From Pseudomonadota bacterium (GTDB lineage Bacteria; Pseudomonadota; Alphaproteobacteria; Rhizobiales; Beijerinckiaceae): a stretch of 32,903 bases of DNA. Shown piece after piece: positions 8,544 through 15,305 of the stretch (its first letter is position 1; the number at the start of each line of letters is the position of its first letter). The translations under genes were made by a program, and so were the position numbers. The notes below the pieces were generated by a model. It was given only the letters and a program-made list of their open reading frames with translations, did not search any database and was not told the origin of the DNA. The stretch covers positions 1 to 32,903 of the forward strand of contig JAFAEL010000090.1 of NCBI GenBank assembly GCA_023423995.1, given 5' to 3'.

Positions 8544-9394
8544 ACGTCGTCGATACGCTCCTCGGCCCCTTCCAGTTCGGGTTCATGGTCAATGCGCTGA
8601 TCATCTCGGTGCTGGTCGCGATCCCGACGGCGCTGCTCTCCTGCTTCCTGGTCCTCAAGGGCTGGTCGCTGATGGGCGACGCCATCTCGCATGCCGTGTT
8701 CCCGGGTGTGGTCATCGCCTATATCGTGGGCTTCCCCTACGCGGTCGGCGCCTTCGCGGCCGGCATGCTCTGCGCCGTCGCGACCGGGTTCCTGACGGAC
8801 AATTCCCGGATCAAGCAGGACACCGTGATGGGCGTCGTGTTCTCGGGCATGTTCGGCCTCGGCCTCGTCCTCTACGTCAAGATCCAGTCGGACGTGCACC
8901 TCGACCACATCCTGTTCGGCGACATGCTCGGCGTCTCCTGGCGCGACCTCCTCGGATCCGCCCTCGTCGCCGCGATCACGGCGGGCGTAATCGGCGTCAA
9001 ATGGAAGGATTTCCTTCTGCATGCCTTCGATCCCGCGCAGGCCTGGGCGGTCGGCCTGCGCGTGAACCTGCTGCATTACGGCCTGCTCTGCCTCATCTCC
9101 CTGACGATCGTCGGCGCGCTGCAGGCCGTGGGCCTGATCCTCGCCATTGCCATGCTCATCGCGCCAGGGGCGATCGCCTTCCTGCTCACGAGGACCTTCA
9201 GCACGATGCTGATCCTGGCGACAATCATCGCGGCGGCGGGCTCGTTCCTCGGCGTCTACCTATCGTTCTTCATCGACAGCGCACCGGCGCCGACCATCGT
9301 CGTCCTGCTCTCGATCGTGTTCGTGGTGGCCTTCCTCTACAGCACGCGCCAGGCCGCGAGGGCGGAGACGGGGGAGGTGGCCGGCGCCCCTTAG
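8540..9394 (+). CDS. sitD: Mn2+/Fe2+ ABC importer, permease SitD
   Basis: Second ABC-3 family inner-membrane permease, 284 residues, paralogous to SitC. The shared motif reads VLKGWSLMGDAISHAVFPGV near residues 37-56, and the late conserved stretch is LQAVGLILAIAMLIAPGAIA. About eight membrane segments are visible. ATG at 8540 overlaps the sitC stop by four bases (ATGA), so sitA to sitD form one tightly coupled transcript. It ends 44 bp from the convergent mur gene. No strong terminator with a T-tract was seen in that gap. Confidence 0.92.
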   Translation: MNVVDTLLGPFQFGFMVNALIISVLVAIPTALLSCFLVLKGWSLMGDAISHAVFPGVVIAYIVGFPYAVGAFAAGMLCAVATGFLTDNSRIKQDTVMGVVFSGMFGLGLVLYVKIQSDVHLDHILFGDMLGVSWRDLLGSALVAAITAGVIGVKWKDFLLHAFDPAQAWAVGLRVNLLHYGLLCLISLTIVGALQAVGLILAIAMLIAPGAIAFLLTRTFSTMLILATIIAAAGSFLGVYLSFFIDSAPAPTIVVLLSIVFVVAFLYSTRQAARAETGEVAGAP

Positions 9395-9438
9395 GCAGGG
9401 TCCGCGCCGGTCGCACGAGCCCCGGCTTAAGGCCGTGA

Positions 9439-9891
9439 TCAGCCCTTGGGCTTCTTCGCCTTGCGGACGAAGATCTCGAGGCGATGGCTGACGATCTCGT
9501 AGCCGTGGCGCCGCGCGATCTCCTCCTGGAGTTCCTCGATCGCTTCCGAATGGAACTCGGTCACCTTGCCGGTATCGACATCGATCAGGTGGTCGTGGTG
9601 GGCATGGTCCGCCGTCTCGAACCGTCCTCGGCCGTCGCCGAAGGCATGGCGGGCCGCGATGCCGTTCTCCTCGAACAGCTTCATCGTCCGGTAGACGGTG
9701 GCGATAGCGATCTTCGGATCGATGGCCGTCGCGCGCCGATGCAGTTCCACCACGTCGGGATGGTCGTCCGCCTGCGCGAGCACGCTGACGATCACCCGCC
9801 TGGGACCCGTGACTCGCAGCCCCTTCTCGCGGCAGAGCCGTTCCAGCGTCTCGGTCGCACTCCTGACGCCCTTGTTCTTGTCGCGACGCAT
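9439..9891 (-). CDS. mur: Fur-family metal-responsive regulator, probably Mur
   Basis: A 150-residue winged-helix regulator of the Fur superfamily. The DNA-binding part includes GLRVTGPRRVIVSVL and the recognition region IAIATVYRTMKLFEENG. The metal-sensing part is HAHHDHLIDVDTGKVTEFHSEAIEELQ (about 96-122). Where E. coli Fur has the CxxC of its structural zinc site (HLICLDCGK), this protein has HLIDVDTGK; its only cysteine is near residue 20. Loss of these cysteines is usual for alphaproteobacterial Fur/Mur and argues against Zur. Convergent placement beside sitABCD makes Mn2+ the likely ligand. ATG 9891 is preferred over GTG 9897 because GGAG lies five to six bases before it. True iron sensing cannot be excluded. 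Confidence 0.85.
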   Translation of the reverse strand: MRRDKNKGVRSATETLERLCREKGLRVTGPRRVIVSVLAQADDHPDVVELHRRATAIDPKIAIATVYRTMKLFEENGIAARHAFGDGRGRFETADHAHHDHLIDVDTGKVTEFHSEAIEELQEEIARRHGYEIVSHRLEIFVRKAKKPKG

Positions 9892-10321
9892 GCGCACTCC
9901 GCAAATCGCCTCGGGCGGACGATATCGATTCCACCTGGCGATGATACCTCATCGATCCGGCACCCGCGTGGACCTCCAACGGGCGCGCTCGGGTAGCGGG
10001 ATAAGCGCTCGGGGCGCCGCACGAAAGCATCGACTTCCGCGGCGCGCCGATCCAACGCCGGCTGAATGCGGGCCCGCGAATCCGGATCGCTGGGAGCGAG
10101 CCCGTCCGGCTGCCGGTGAGCCCCGCTTCTCGGTCCGAGCCGTTGGCGATCGCGGCAATCCGGATTTGTACGAAAGGGGTCGCTACGCCGAGGCTATGGC
10201 AAGCAACGGGCGATCATAGGATCGCTTTCAAGAGTTCAGTCGGCTCTGTTTTCTTGATTGTGCGTACCAAGACGGTCCTGGAATTGTAAGAAACGGAGTG
10301 CCGCATCATGCATTGATCGGC
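9892..10321. other. Intergenic region upstream of mur, no gene seen
   Basis: A 430-bp divergent intergenic stretch holding the mur promoter and that of the small secreted protein. No reading frame in it has a credible start, composition or recognisable product. I looked for the TGCRA-N5-TYGCA dyad and did not find a good copy, so mur autoregulation through that motif is not supported. Bases 10210-10300 are AT-richer and probably hold the rightward promoter. Confidence 0.5.
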
Positions 10322-10663
10322 ATGAGTGTTTGCAGATTCATCGCGCCATTCGCGCTGATCGTTTGGGTTGTCCCGGCTTCGGTGAACGCTCACGAGAGGC
10401 CGCGGTACAATACCTGCCTCTCCCTCGACCGGTACGGTCGCCCGATCCCGAACCCGAACGCCTCCTTCGTCTGCAACCAGATCGAGTTTCAGCGCCAGGA
10501 TTGCGAGAACCTGCGGCGCGAGATGTCGCCGGTCCGGGTGCCGGTGATGAACTACATGCACTGCTTCGGCTTCACGCCTTGGGACGTCCGCGCAGGACCG
10601 AGCGGTCCGCCGGACGATGGCGCCGACCAGAAGGTCGGAGGCAGCAACGGCGCCTCGCCCTGA
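10322..10663 (+). CDS. Small secreted cysteine-containing protein, unknown function
   Basis: A 113-residue predicted periplasmic protein. MSVCRFIAPFALIVWVVPAS is a convincing signal peptide, cut near SVNA-HERP. The mature part has four cysteines (in NTCLSLD, FVCNQIEF, QDCENLRR and MHCFGF), enough for two disulfides, and a Pro/Gly-rich tail. I do not recognise a domain. The start is uncertain: ATG 10322 gives the best signal peptide but has no clear ribosome-binding site, and in-frame GTG 10298 and TTG 10313 are alternatives. It stands alone, 146 bp before mop, and may be unrelated to the molybdenum genes. Confidence 0.55.
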   Translation: MSVCRFIAPFALIVWVVPASVNAHERPRYNTCLSLDRYGRPIPNPNASFVCNQIEFQRQDCENLRREMSPVRVPVMNYMHCFGFTPWDVRAGPSGPPDDGADQKVGGSNGASP

Positions 10664-10809
10664 CAGGACCGACGGTTTCAATCGCAACCAGATGGCCGAG
10701 GATCGAGGCCCGATCCGCTTCCCGGTAGGCTTGAGCTGAATATGCAGACCGGCTCCTATTGAAGTCGGGGGTGGCAAGCGGTGACATCCCCTCGACAACG
10801 GAGCGGACC

Positions 10810-11016
10810 ATGAAGCTCAGCGCGCGCAACAGGCTTAAGGGCAAGATCGTCGAGGTCAGGAAGGGCCAGACTACGGCGCATGTGCGGATCGACGTCAACG
10901 GTACCGTCGTGACGGCTGCGATCACGAACGAGGCGGTCGACGAGCTCGGCCTGAAGGTCGGGATGGATGCCTATGCGGTGGTGAAGGCCTCCGACGTCAT
11001 GGTCGGCGTCGACTAG
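10810..11016 (+). CDS. mop: Molbindin (Mop-type molybdate-binding protein)
   Basis: A 68-residue single TOBE/Mop-domain protein, a typical molbindin length. The start (MKLSARNRLKGKIVEVRKGQ) and the TTAHVRIDVNG segment are hallmark Mop sequence, as is VTNEAVDELGL-like ITNEAVDELGLKVGMDAYAV. Molbindins assemble into hexamers that store or buffer molybdate or tungstate in the cytoplasm. ATG 10810 has GGAG six bases upstream and gives the standard N-terminus; longer in-frame starts do not. It lies nine bases before the ABC importer genes and upstream of a molybdenum- or tungsten-pterin formate dehydrogenase, so it probably feeds oxyanion to cofactor synthesis for that enzyme. Confidence 0.9.
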   Translation: MKLSARNRLKGKIVEVRKGQTTAHVRIDVNGTVVTAAITNEAVDELGLKVGMDAYAVVKASDVMVGVD

Positions 11017-11025
11017 GTCGCGCGC

Positions 11026-12060
11026 ATGTCCCTGTTCGACCGCCGGGCCGTCCTCGGCGGCTTGGCTGCGGCGCTCGCCGCCAACCCGGTTCGCGCGGCC
11101 GCGGAACCGATCACGGACGCGACCGGCAGGCCGATCGCCCGCCCGGCCACGCTCGGCCGCGTCTTTCCCGCCGGCCCGCCGGCCGCGATCCTGCTCTACA
11201 CGCTGGCGCCCGACCTGCTGCTCGGCTGGCCCCGCGCGAACCGGGCCGAGGAACGCGAGTTCCTGCTGCCCGATATCGGCAGCCGCCCGGAGATCGGCCG
11301 GATCACGGGACGCGGCAACAGCGCCAATCTCGAAGCCGTGCTCGCCGCGAAGCCGGACCTGATCATCGATGTCGGCTCGACCGCTCCGACCTATGTGTCG
11401 CTCGCGGAGCGGGTGCAGGGCCAGACCGGCATCCCCTACGCGCTCCTGGACGGCACGCTCGCCCGAACCGCCGAAACATACCGCACGCTCGGCCGGCTCG
11501 TCGGGCGCGAACAGGAGGCTGCCGAGAGGGCCGCCTACGCCGAACGGCTTCTGGCGCGGATCGCTGCGCGTGTCGCGAGCGTGCCACCGGGCAGGCGACC
11601 CCGAATCTATTACGCCCGCGGCCCGCGCGGGCTGGAGACGGGACGCGGCGGCTCCATCAATGTCGAAAGCCTGGACCTGCTCGGGGCCGTGAACGTCGCC
11701 GGTGCGACCGGAGGCGGGCTCGCCACCGTATCGCTCGAGCAGGTTCTCGCCTGGGACCCGGAGGTGATCGTCACCATCGACCGGGATTTCGCCGCCGCCG
11801 TGCGCCAGGATCCGGCCTGGGCCTCCATCAAGGCCGTGCGCGAGGGGCGGGTGCACCTGTCGCCGAAGCTTCCCTTCGGCTGGGTGGATTTCCCGCCATC
11901 GGTCAACCGCCTGATCGGGCTCACCTGGCTCGGCAAGCTCCTCTATCCCGCGCTGTTCCCCGAGGACCTGGCGGCGGAAACGCGGGAGTTCTACCGGCGC
12001 TTCTACCACGTGATGCCGACCGACGAGGGGATCGCCCGGGTTCTGGCCGGCCGCGGATGA
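11026..12060 (+). CDS. ABC importer binding protein, probable molybdate/tungstate
   Basis: A 344-residue periplasmic binding protein of the type that normally serves iron-siderophore and cobalamin importers (PF01497-like). The N-terminus (FDRRAVLGGLAAALA) has twin arginines and an Ala-X-Ala site, suggesting Tat export. Recognisable parts are LEAVLAAKPDLIIDVGS, LLGAVNVAG, VLAWDPEVIVTID, and the end segment PSVNRLIGLTWLGKLLYP. There is no TonB receptor nearby. Its neighbours are mop and a formate dehydrogenase, so molybdate or tungstate, as in the MolBCA system of Haemophilus, is the likely substrate. This is inference from context. It overlaps the permease gene by four bases (ATGA). Confidence 0.8.
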   Translation: MSLFDRRAVLGGLAAALAANPVRAAAEPITDATGRPIARPATLGRVFPAGPPAAILLYTLAPDLLLGWPRANRAEEREFLLPDIGSRPEIGRITGRGNSANLEAVLAAKPDLIIDVGSTAPTYVSLAERVQGQTGIPYALLDGTLARTAETYRTLGRLVGREQEAAERAAYAERLLARIAARVASVPPGRRPRIYYARGPRGLETGRGGSINVESLDLLGAVNVAGATGGGLATVSLEQVLAWDPEVIVTIDRDFAAAVRQDPAWASIKAVREGRVHLSPKLPFGWVDFPPSVNRLIGLTWLGKLLYPALFPEDLAAETREFYRRFYHVMPTDEGIARVLAGRG

Positions 12061-13073
12061 AGGTGCGGTCCGCCGTTCTCGGCCCGGCGCTGGCGCTCGG
12101 CGTGCTGCTCGCCGGGATCGCGCTCGCCTTCTCGGTCGGGCGCTATCCCGTAACGCCGGGGGAGCTTCTCCGCATCCTTCTCGGGCGCCTGACGAATACG
12201 CCATCGGGCCTCCCGGCCGCGAGCGAGGCGGTCGTGCTGCAGATCCGCGGCCCGCGCGTCCTTGCCGCGCTCCTCATCGGCAGCGCGCTGGCGAGCGCGG
12301 GGGCAGCCTTCCAGGGCTTGTTCCGGAACCCGCTCGTCTCGCCGGACATCCTTGGCGCCTCCTCCGGCGCCGCCCTGGGCGCCGTGCTGGGGATCTTCTT
12401 CTCGCTCCCGATCCTCGGCATCGAGTTGCTGAGCTTCGCGGGCGGGCTCCTGGCGGTCGGCCTCGTCTACGCGATCGGCTCCAGCCTGCGCGGCGGCGAC
12501 GCGGTGCTGACGATCGTCCTGACCGGGGTCGTCGTGGGCGCGCTTCTTGGTGCCGGGATCGGCCTCATCAAGTACCTGGCCGATCCCTACAACCAGCTTC
12601 CCGCGATGACGTTCTGGCTGCTCGGCAGCCTCGCCGGGATCGCGCCGGGGGACATCCTCCCGCTTCTCGTACCGGTTCTTCTCGGGACGGCGGTCCTGCT
12701 CCTGCTGCGGTGGCGCATGAACGTGATGTCGCTGCCGGAAGAGGAGGCGAGGGCGCTCGGCGTCGCAACCGGCCCCCTGCGGGCCGCAATCGTTGCGGCC
12801 GCGACGCTCGTGACCTCGGCGAGCGTCGCCGCCTCGGGCGTCGTGGGCTGGGTTGGCCTCGTCGTGCCGCATCTCGCGCGGTTCCTGGTCGGCCCGAGCT
12901 TTCCGCGCCTCATCCCGACCTCCGCCATCCTCGGCGGCGGCTACCTGCTGCTCATCGATACCGTTGCCCGCACGGCCGCGCCGGTCGAGATCCCGCTCGG
13001 CATCCTCACGGCCGTGGTCGGCACGCCCTTCTTCATCGTGCTGCTCGCGCGCATGCGGGGCGGCTGGTCGTGA
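12057..13073 (+). CDS. ABC importer permease, FecCD/BtuC type, probable molybdate/tungstate
   Basis: Inner-membrane permease of the FecCD (BtuC) family, 338 residues, with about nine to ten hydrophobic segments. Family hallmarks are the early GSALASAGAAFQGLFRNPLV, ILGASSGAALGAVLG, the middle MTFWLLGSLAG, and SGVVGWVGLVVPHLARFLVG before the last helices. Two copies pair in this family of type II importers. The ATG overlaps the upstream stop and the stop overlaps the ATPase GTG (GTGA), so all three importer parts are translationally coupled. The substrate is inferred from the neighbours, not from the sequence. Confidence 0.88.
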   Translation: MKVRSAVLGPALALGVLLAGIALAFSVGRYPVTPGELLRILLGRLTNTPSGLPAASEAVVLQIRGPRVLAALLIGSALASAGAAFQGLFRNPLVSPDILGASSGAALGAVLGIFFSLPILGIELLSFAGGLLAVGLVYAIGSSLRGGDAVLTIVLTGVVVGALLGAGIGLIKYLADPYNQLPAMTFWLLGSLAGIAPGDILPLLVPVLLGTAVLLLLRWRMNVMSLPEEEARALGVATGPLRAAIVAAATLVTSASVAASGVVGWVGLVVPHLARFLVGPSFPRLIPTSAILGGGYLLLIDTVARTAAPVEIPLGILTAVVGTPFFIVLLARMRGGWS

Positions 13074-13831
13074 TCCTCGCGGCGCGGAACCTCGCCTTCG
13101 GGTATCCGGGCCGGGAAATCGGCCGCGACGTCGACCTCGATCTGGCGCCCGGCCGCGCGCTCGCCCTGCTTGGCCCGAACGGCGGCGGCAAGACCACGCT
13201 CCTGAAGACGCTGCTCGGCCTCATCCCGCCCCAGCGCGGCGAGGTTCTGCTGCAGGACCATCCGTTGGCCGGGATCCCGGTCGCCGAGCGCGCCCGCGTC
13301 ATCGGCTACGTGCCGCAGGTCCATCTCGGCACCTTCGCGTTCACGGTCGCCGACGTGGTGCTCATGGGCCGGACCGCCCACCATGGCCCCTTCACGCAGC
13401 CTTCGCGCCATGATCGGGAGGTCGCGGCCGCGGCTCTCGACCGGTTCGGCCTGACCGGCCTCGCCGGGCGCCCCTACACGATGATCTCGGGCGGCGAGCG
13501 TCAGCTCGTGCTGATCGCCCGCGCGCTCGCGCAGGAGCCGCGTCTCGTCGTGCTCGACGAGCCAACCGCTAGCCTCGATTTCGGCAACCAGGGCCGGGTG
13601 CTGGGCGAGATCCGAGCCCTGACCCGCGCGGGATTGTCGGTGCTCTTCACCACCCACGACCCGAACCACGCGCTGCGCGTGGCCGACGAGGTCGCGACGC
13701 TCCGCGCCGGCCGGCTCCTCGCCCGCGGGGCCGCAGCCGAGGTGGTGACGCGCAGGCACCTCGAAGAACTCTACGGCGCGCCCGTGCGCGAAACCGGAAT
13801 TGCGCCCGACCTCGCCTTCCAGCCCGGCTGA
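13070..13831 (+). CDS. ABC importer ATP-binding protein, probable molybdate/tungstate
   Basis: ATPase of 253 residues in the FepC/BtuD branch. Walker A is GPNGGGKTTLL near residue 40, the Q-loop is YVPQVH, the signature is SGGERQ near residue 140, Walker B is LVVLDEPTASLDFGNQ, and the H-loop is FTTHDPNHAL. GTG at 13070 overlaps the permease stop by four bases. Six bases separate it from the LysR gene, so importer and regulator are probably co-transcribed. The sequence confirms an importer ATPase; assignment to molybdate or tungstate rests on the mop and formate dehydrogenase context. Confidence 0.88.
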   Translation: MILAARNLAFGYPGREIGRDVDLDLAPGRALALLGPNGGGKTTLLKTLLGLIPPQRGEVLLQDHPLAGIPVAERARVIGYVPQVHLGTFAFTVADVVLMGRTAHHGPFTQPSRHDREVAAAALDRFGLTGLAGRPYTMISGGERQLVLIARALAQEPRLVVLDEPTASLDFGNQGRVLGEIRALTRAGLSVLFTTHDPNHALRVADEVATLRAGRLLARGAAAEVVTRRHLEELYGAPVRETGIAPDLAFQPG

Positions 13832-13837
13832 CGAGAG

Positions 13838-14740
13838 ATGATCGACAAGCTCGAATTCCTGCTGGCGCTCGCGCGGGAGCGTCATTTCGGCAAGGCCGCC
13901 GAGGCCTGCCGCGTGACGCAGCCGACGCTCTCGGCCGGCATCAAGTCCCTCGAGGACCAGATGGGGGTCCTCATCGTGCAGCGCTCGTCGCGCTTCCAGG
14001 GTTTTACCGCAGAGGGTGAGCGCATCCTCGACTGGGCGCGGCGGATCGTCGGCGACGCCAAGGCGATGAAGCAGGATGTCGATGCCCTGAAGCGCGGCCT
14101 GCACGGCCATGTCCGCATCGCCGTCATTCCGACGGCCCTGCCGATGGTCGCGCGGCTGACGACGCCCTTTCGCGAGAAGCACCCTGGCGTGCGCTTCACG
14201 ATCCTGTCCCGCACCTCGATCGAAATCCTCGAACTGTTGGAGAACCTCGAGATCGATGCCGGGCTGAGTTATCTCGACAACGAGCCGCTCGGGCAGGTGA
14301 GAACCGTGCCGCTCTACGACGAGCGCTATCGCCTGCTCACGGCCCGCACGGCCGAGTTCGGCGACCGGAGCAGCGTGACCTGGGCCGAGGTCGGCCGGCT
14401 GCCGCTCTGCCTGTTGACGCCGGACATGCAGAACCGGCGCATCATCGACCAGATGCTGCGCAATGCAGGGATCGAGCCGGAGCCGACGCTCGTCTCGAAC
14501 TCCACCATCGTGATGGTGTCCCACGTCCGGACCGGCCGCTGGTCGAGCGTGCTGCCGCCGATCCTGGCGGACAGCATCGGCCTACCCGAGACCGTGGCTT
14601 CGATCCCGATCGTCGAGCCGGACGTGACCCACTCGGTCGGCCTGATCGTGCCTCACCGCGAGCCGACCACACCCACCGTGACGGCGCTGGTGCGCGAAGC
14701 GAGGCAGCTCGCGCGCGAGCTCGAAGCCGAGGCACGATAG
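13838..14740 (+). CDS. LysR-family regulator of the formate dehydrogenase operon
   Basis: A 300-residue LysR-type regulator. The N-terminal winged helix-turn-helix covers about residues 1-60 (FLALARERHFGKAAEACRVTQPTLSAGIKSLED is split by the turn), and the remainder is the periplasmic-binding-like effector domain (HVRIAVIPTALPMVARLTTPF onward). It lies directly upstream of fdsG on the same strand, with two strong palindromes in or beside the gap. LysR proteins control fds operons elsewhere (FdsR in Cupriavidus), so formate-responsive control is likely. A GAGAG precedes ATG 13838. It is odd in being downstream of and apparently co-transcribed with the importer genes, not divergent from its target as many LysR genes are. 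Confidence 0.88.
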   Translation: MIDKLEFLLALARERHFGKAAEACRVTQPTLSAGIKSLEDQMGVLIVQRSSRFQGFTAEGERILDWARRIVGDAKAMKQDVDALKRGLHGHVRIAVIPTALPMVARLTTPFREKHPGVRFTILSRTSIEILELLENLEIDAGLSYLDNEPLGQVRTVPLYDERYRLLTARTAEFGDRSSVTWAEVGRLPLCLLTPDMQNRRIIDQMLRNAGIEPEPTLVSNSTIVMVSHVRTGRWSSVLPPILADSIGLPETVASIPIVEPDVTHSVGLIVPHREPTTPTVTALVREARQLARELEAEAR

Positions 14741-14753
14741 AGATGTTCTATCG
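14735..14753 (+). promoter_or_regulatory. LysR-type operator upstream of fdsG, distal site
   Basis: CGATAGAGATGTTCTATCG is a perfect 7-5-7 inverted repeat. It contains ATAG-N7-CTAT, a classical form of the LysR-type T-N11-A box. It overlaps the lysR stop codon (TAG at 14738-14740) and its centre is 91 bp from the fdsG start. It is probably the recognition site of the adjacent LysR protein. Confidence 0.7.
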
Positions 14754-14805
14754 CACAACGGAACTGCTGCATTGATCTGAGGCCGCTTCGCCCGTCTCCT
14801 CCGCA

Positions 14806-14824
14806 GATCAGAGTCATTCTGATC
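14806..14824 (+). promoter_or_regulatory. Second palindrome in the fdsG leader, possible proximal LysR site
   Basis: GATCAGAGTCATTCTGATC is a second perfect 7-5-7 inverted repeat. It shares the inner layout AGA-N5-TCT with the distal site, but its arms differ outside that core. Centres are 70 bp apart. It ends 10 bp before the fdsG start, so a protein bound here would sit on the transcription or translation start region. It may be an activation/repression site, or an RNA hairpin near the ribosome-binding site. Confidence 0.5.
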
Positions 14825-14834
14825 AGGACCGGAC

Positions 14835-15305
14835 ATGAAGCACGAGGCCTGGGATCCCGCGCTGGCGGCAGAGATCATCGCCGGGAACGCGACGCTCGAC
14901 GGCGCGACGCTGCCGATCCTCCACGCGCTCCAGGAGACGTTCGGATATATCGATCGCGCGGCCGTGCCGATGATCGCGGAAGCCGTGAACCTGTCGCGCG
15001 CCGAGATCCACGGCGTCGTGACGTTCTATCACGATTTCCGATCGGCGCCGGCCGGCAGCCATGTCGTAAAGCTCTGCCGGGCCGAGGCGTGCCAATCGGT
15101 CGGCGCGGTCGAGCTGGCCGAGCATGCGAGGCGCAGCCTCGGGGTCGACTGGCACGGCACGACGGCCGACCGGCGCATCACGCTCGAGCCGGTCTTCTGC
15201 CTGGGCCTCTGCGCCTGCGGGCCCGCGGCCCTGATCGACGGCGAGCCGGTCTCGGGGCTCGATCCGGCGGCGTTCGATGCGGCGGTCGCGGAGCTCCGGG
15301 CGTGA
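14835..15305 (+). CDS. fdsG: NAD-dependent formate dehydrogenase, gamma subunit
   Basis: A 156-residue NuoE-like subunit carrying one [2Fe-2S] cluster. Cysteines 81, 86, 122 and 126 match the thioredoxin-like ferredoxin pattern (CRAEAC and FCLGLCACGPA). FdsG pairs with FdsB in the NADH-forming end of the soluble cytoplasmic enzyme that oxidises formate to CO2. The start ATG 14835 has AGGA about six bases upstream. The gene follows two palindromes and overlaps fdsB by four bases (GTGA). Homologues in methylotrophs are also named fdh2C. Confidence 0.93.
   Translation: MKHEAWDPALAAEIIAGNATLDGATLPILHALQETFGYIDRAAVPMIAEAVNLSRAEIHGVVTFYHDFRSAPAGSHVVKLCRAEACQSVGAVELAEHARRSLGVDWHGTTADRRITLEPVFCLGLCACGPAALIDGEPVSGLDPAAFDAAVAELRA

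Noticed and set aside
5879..9891. ZnuABC/Zur zinc system
   Set aside because: The binding protein lacks the His-rich loop and matches SitA, there are two permease genes, and the regulator lacks the cysteine pairs of Zur. Mn/Fe is the better call.
9439..9891. Irr, the heme-responsive Fur relative
   Set aside because: The sequence keeps the canonical HHDHLI metal region and resembles Fur/Mur; I saw no N-terminal heme regulatory motif of the Irr type.
11026..13831. Iron-siderophore or vitamin B12 importer
   Set aside because: The protein family allows it, but there is no TonB receptor or siderophore or cobalamin gene nearby, while mop and a metal-pterin enzyme flank it. Kept as an alternative only.
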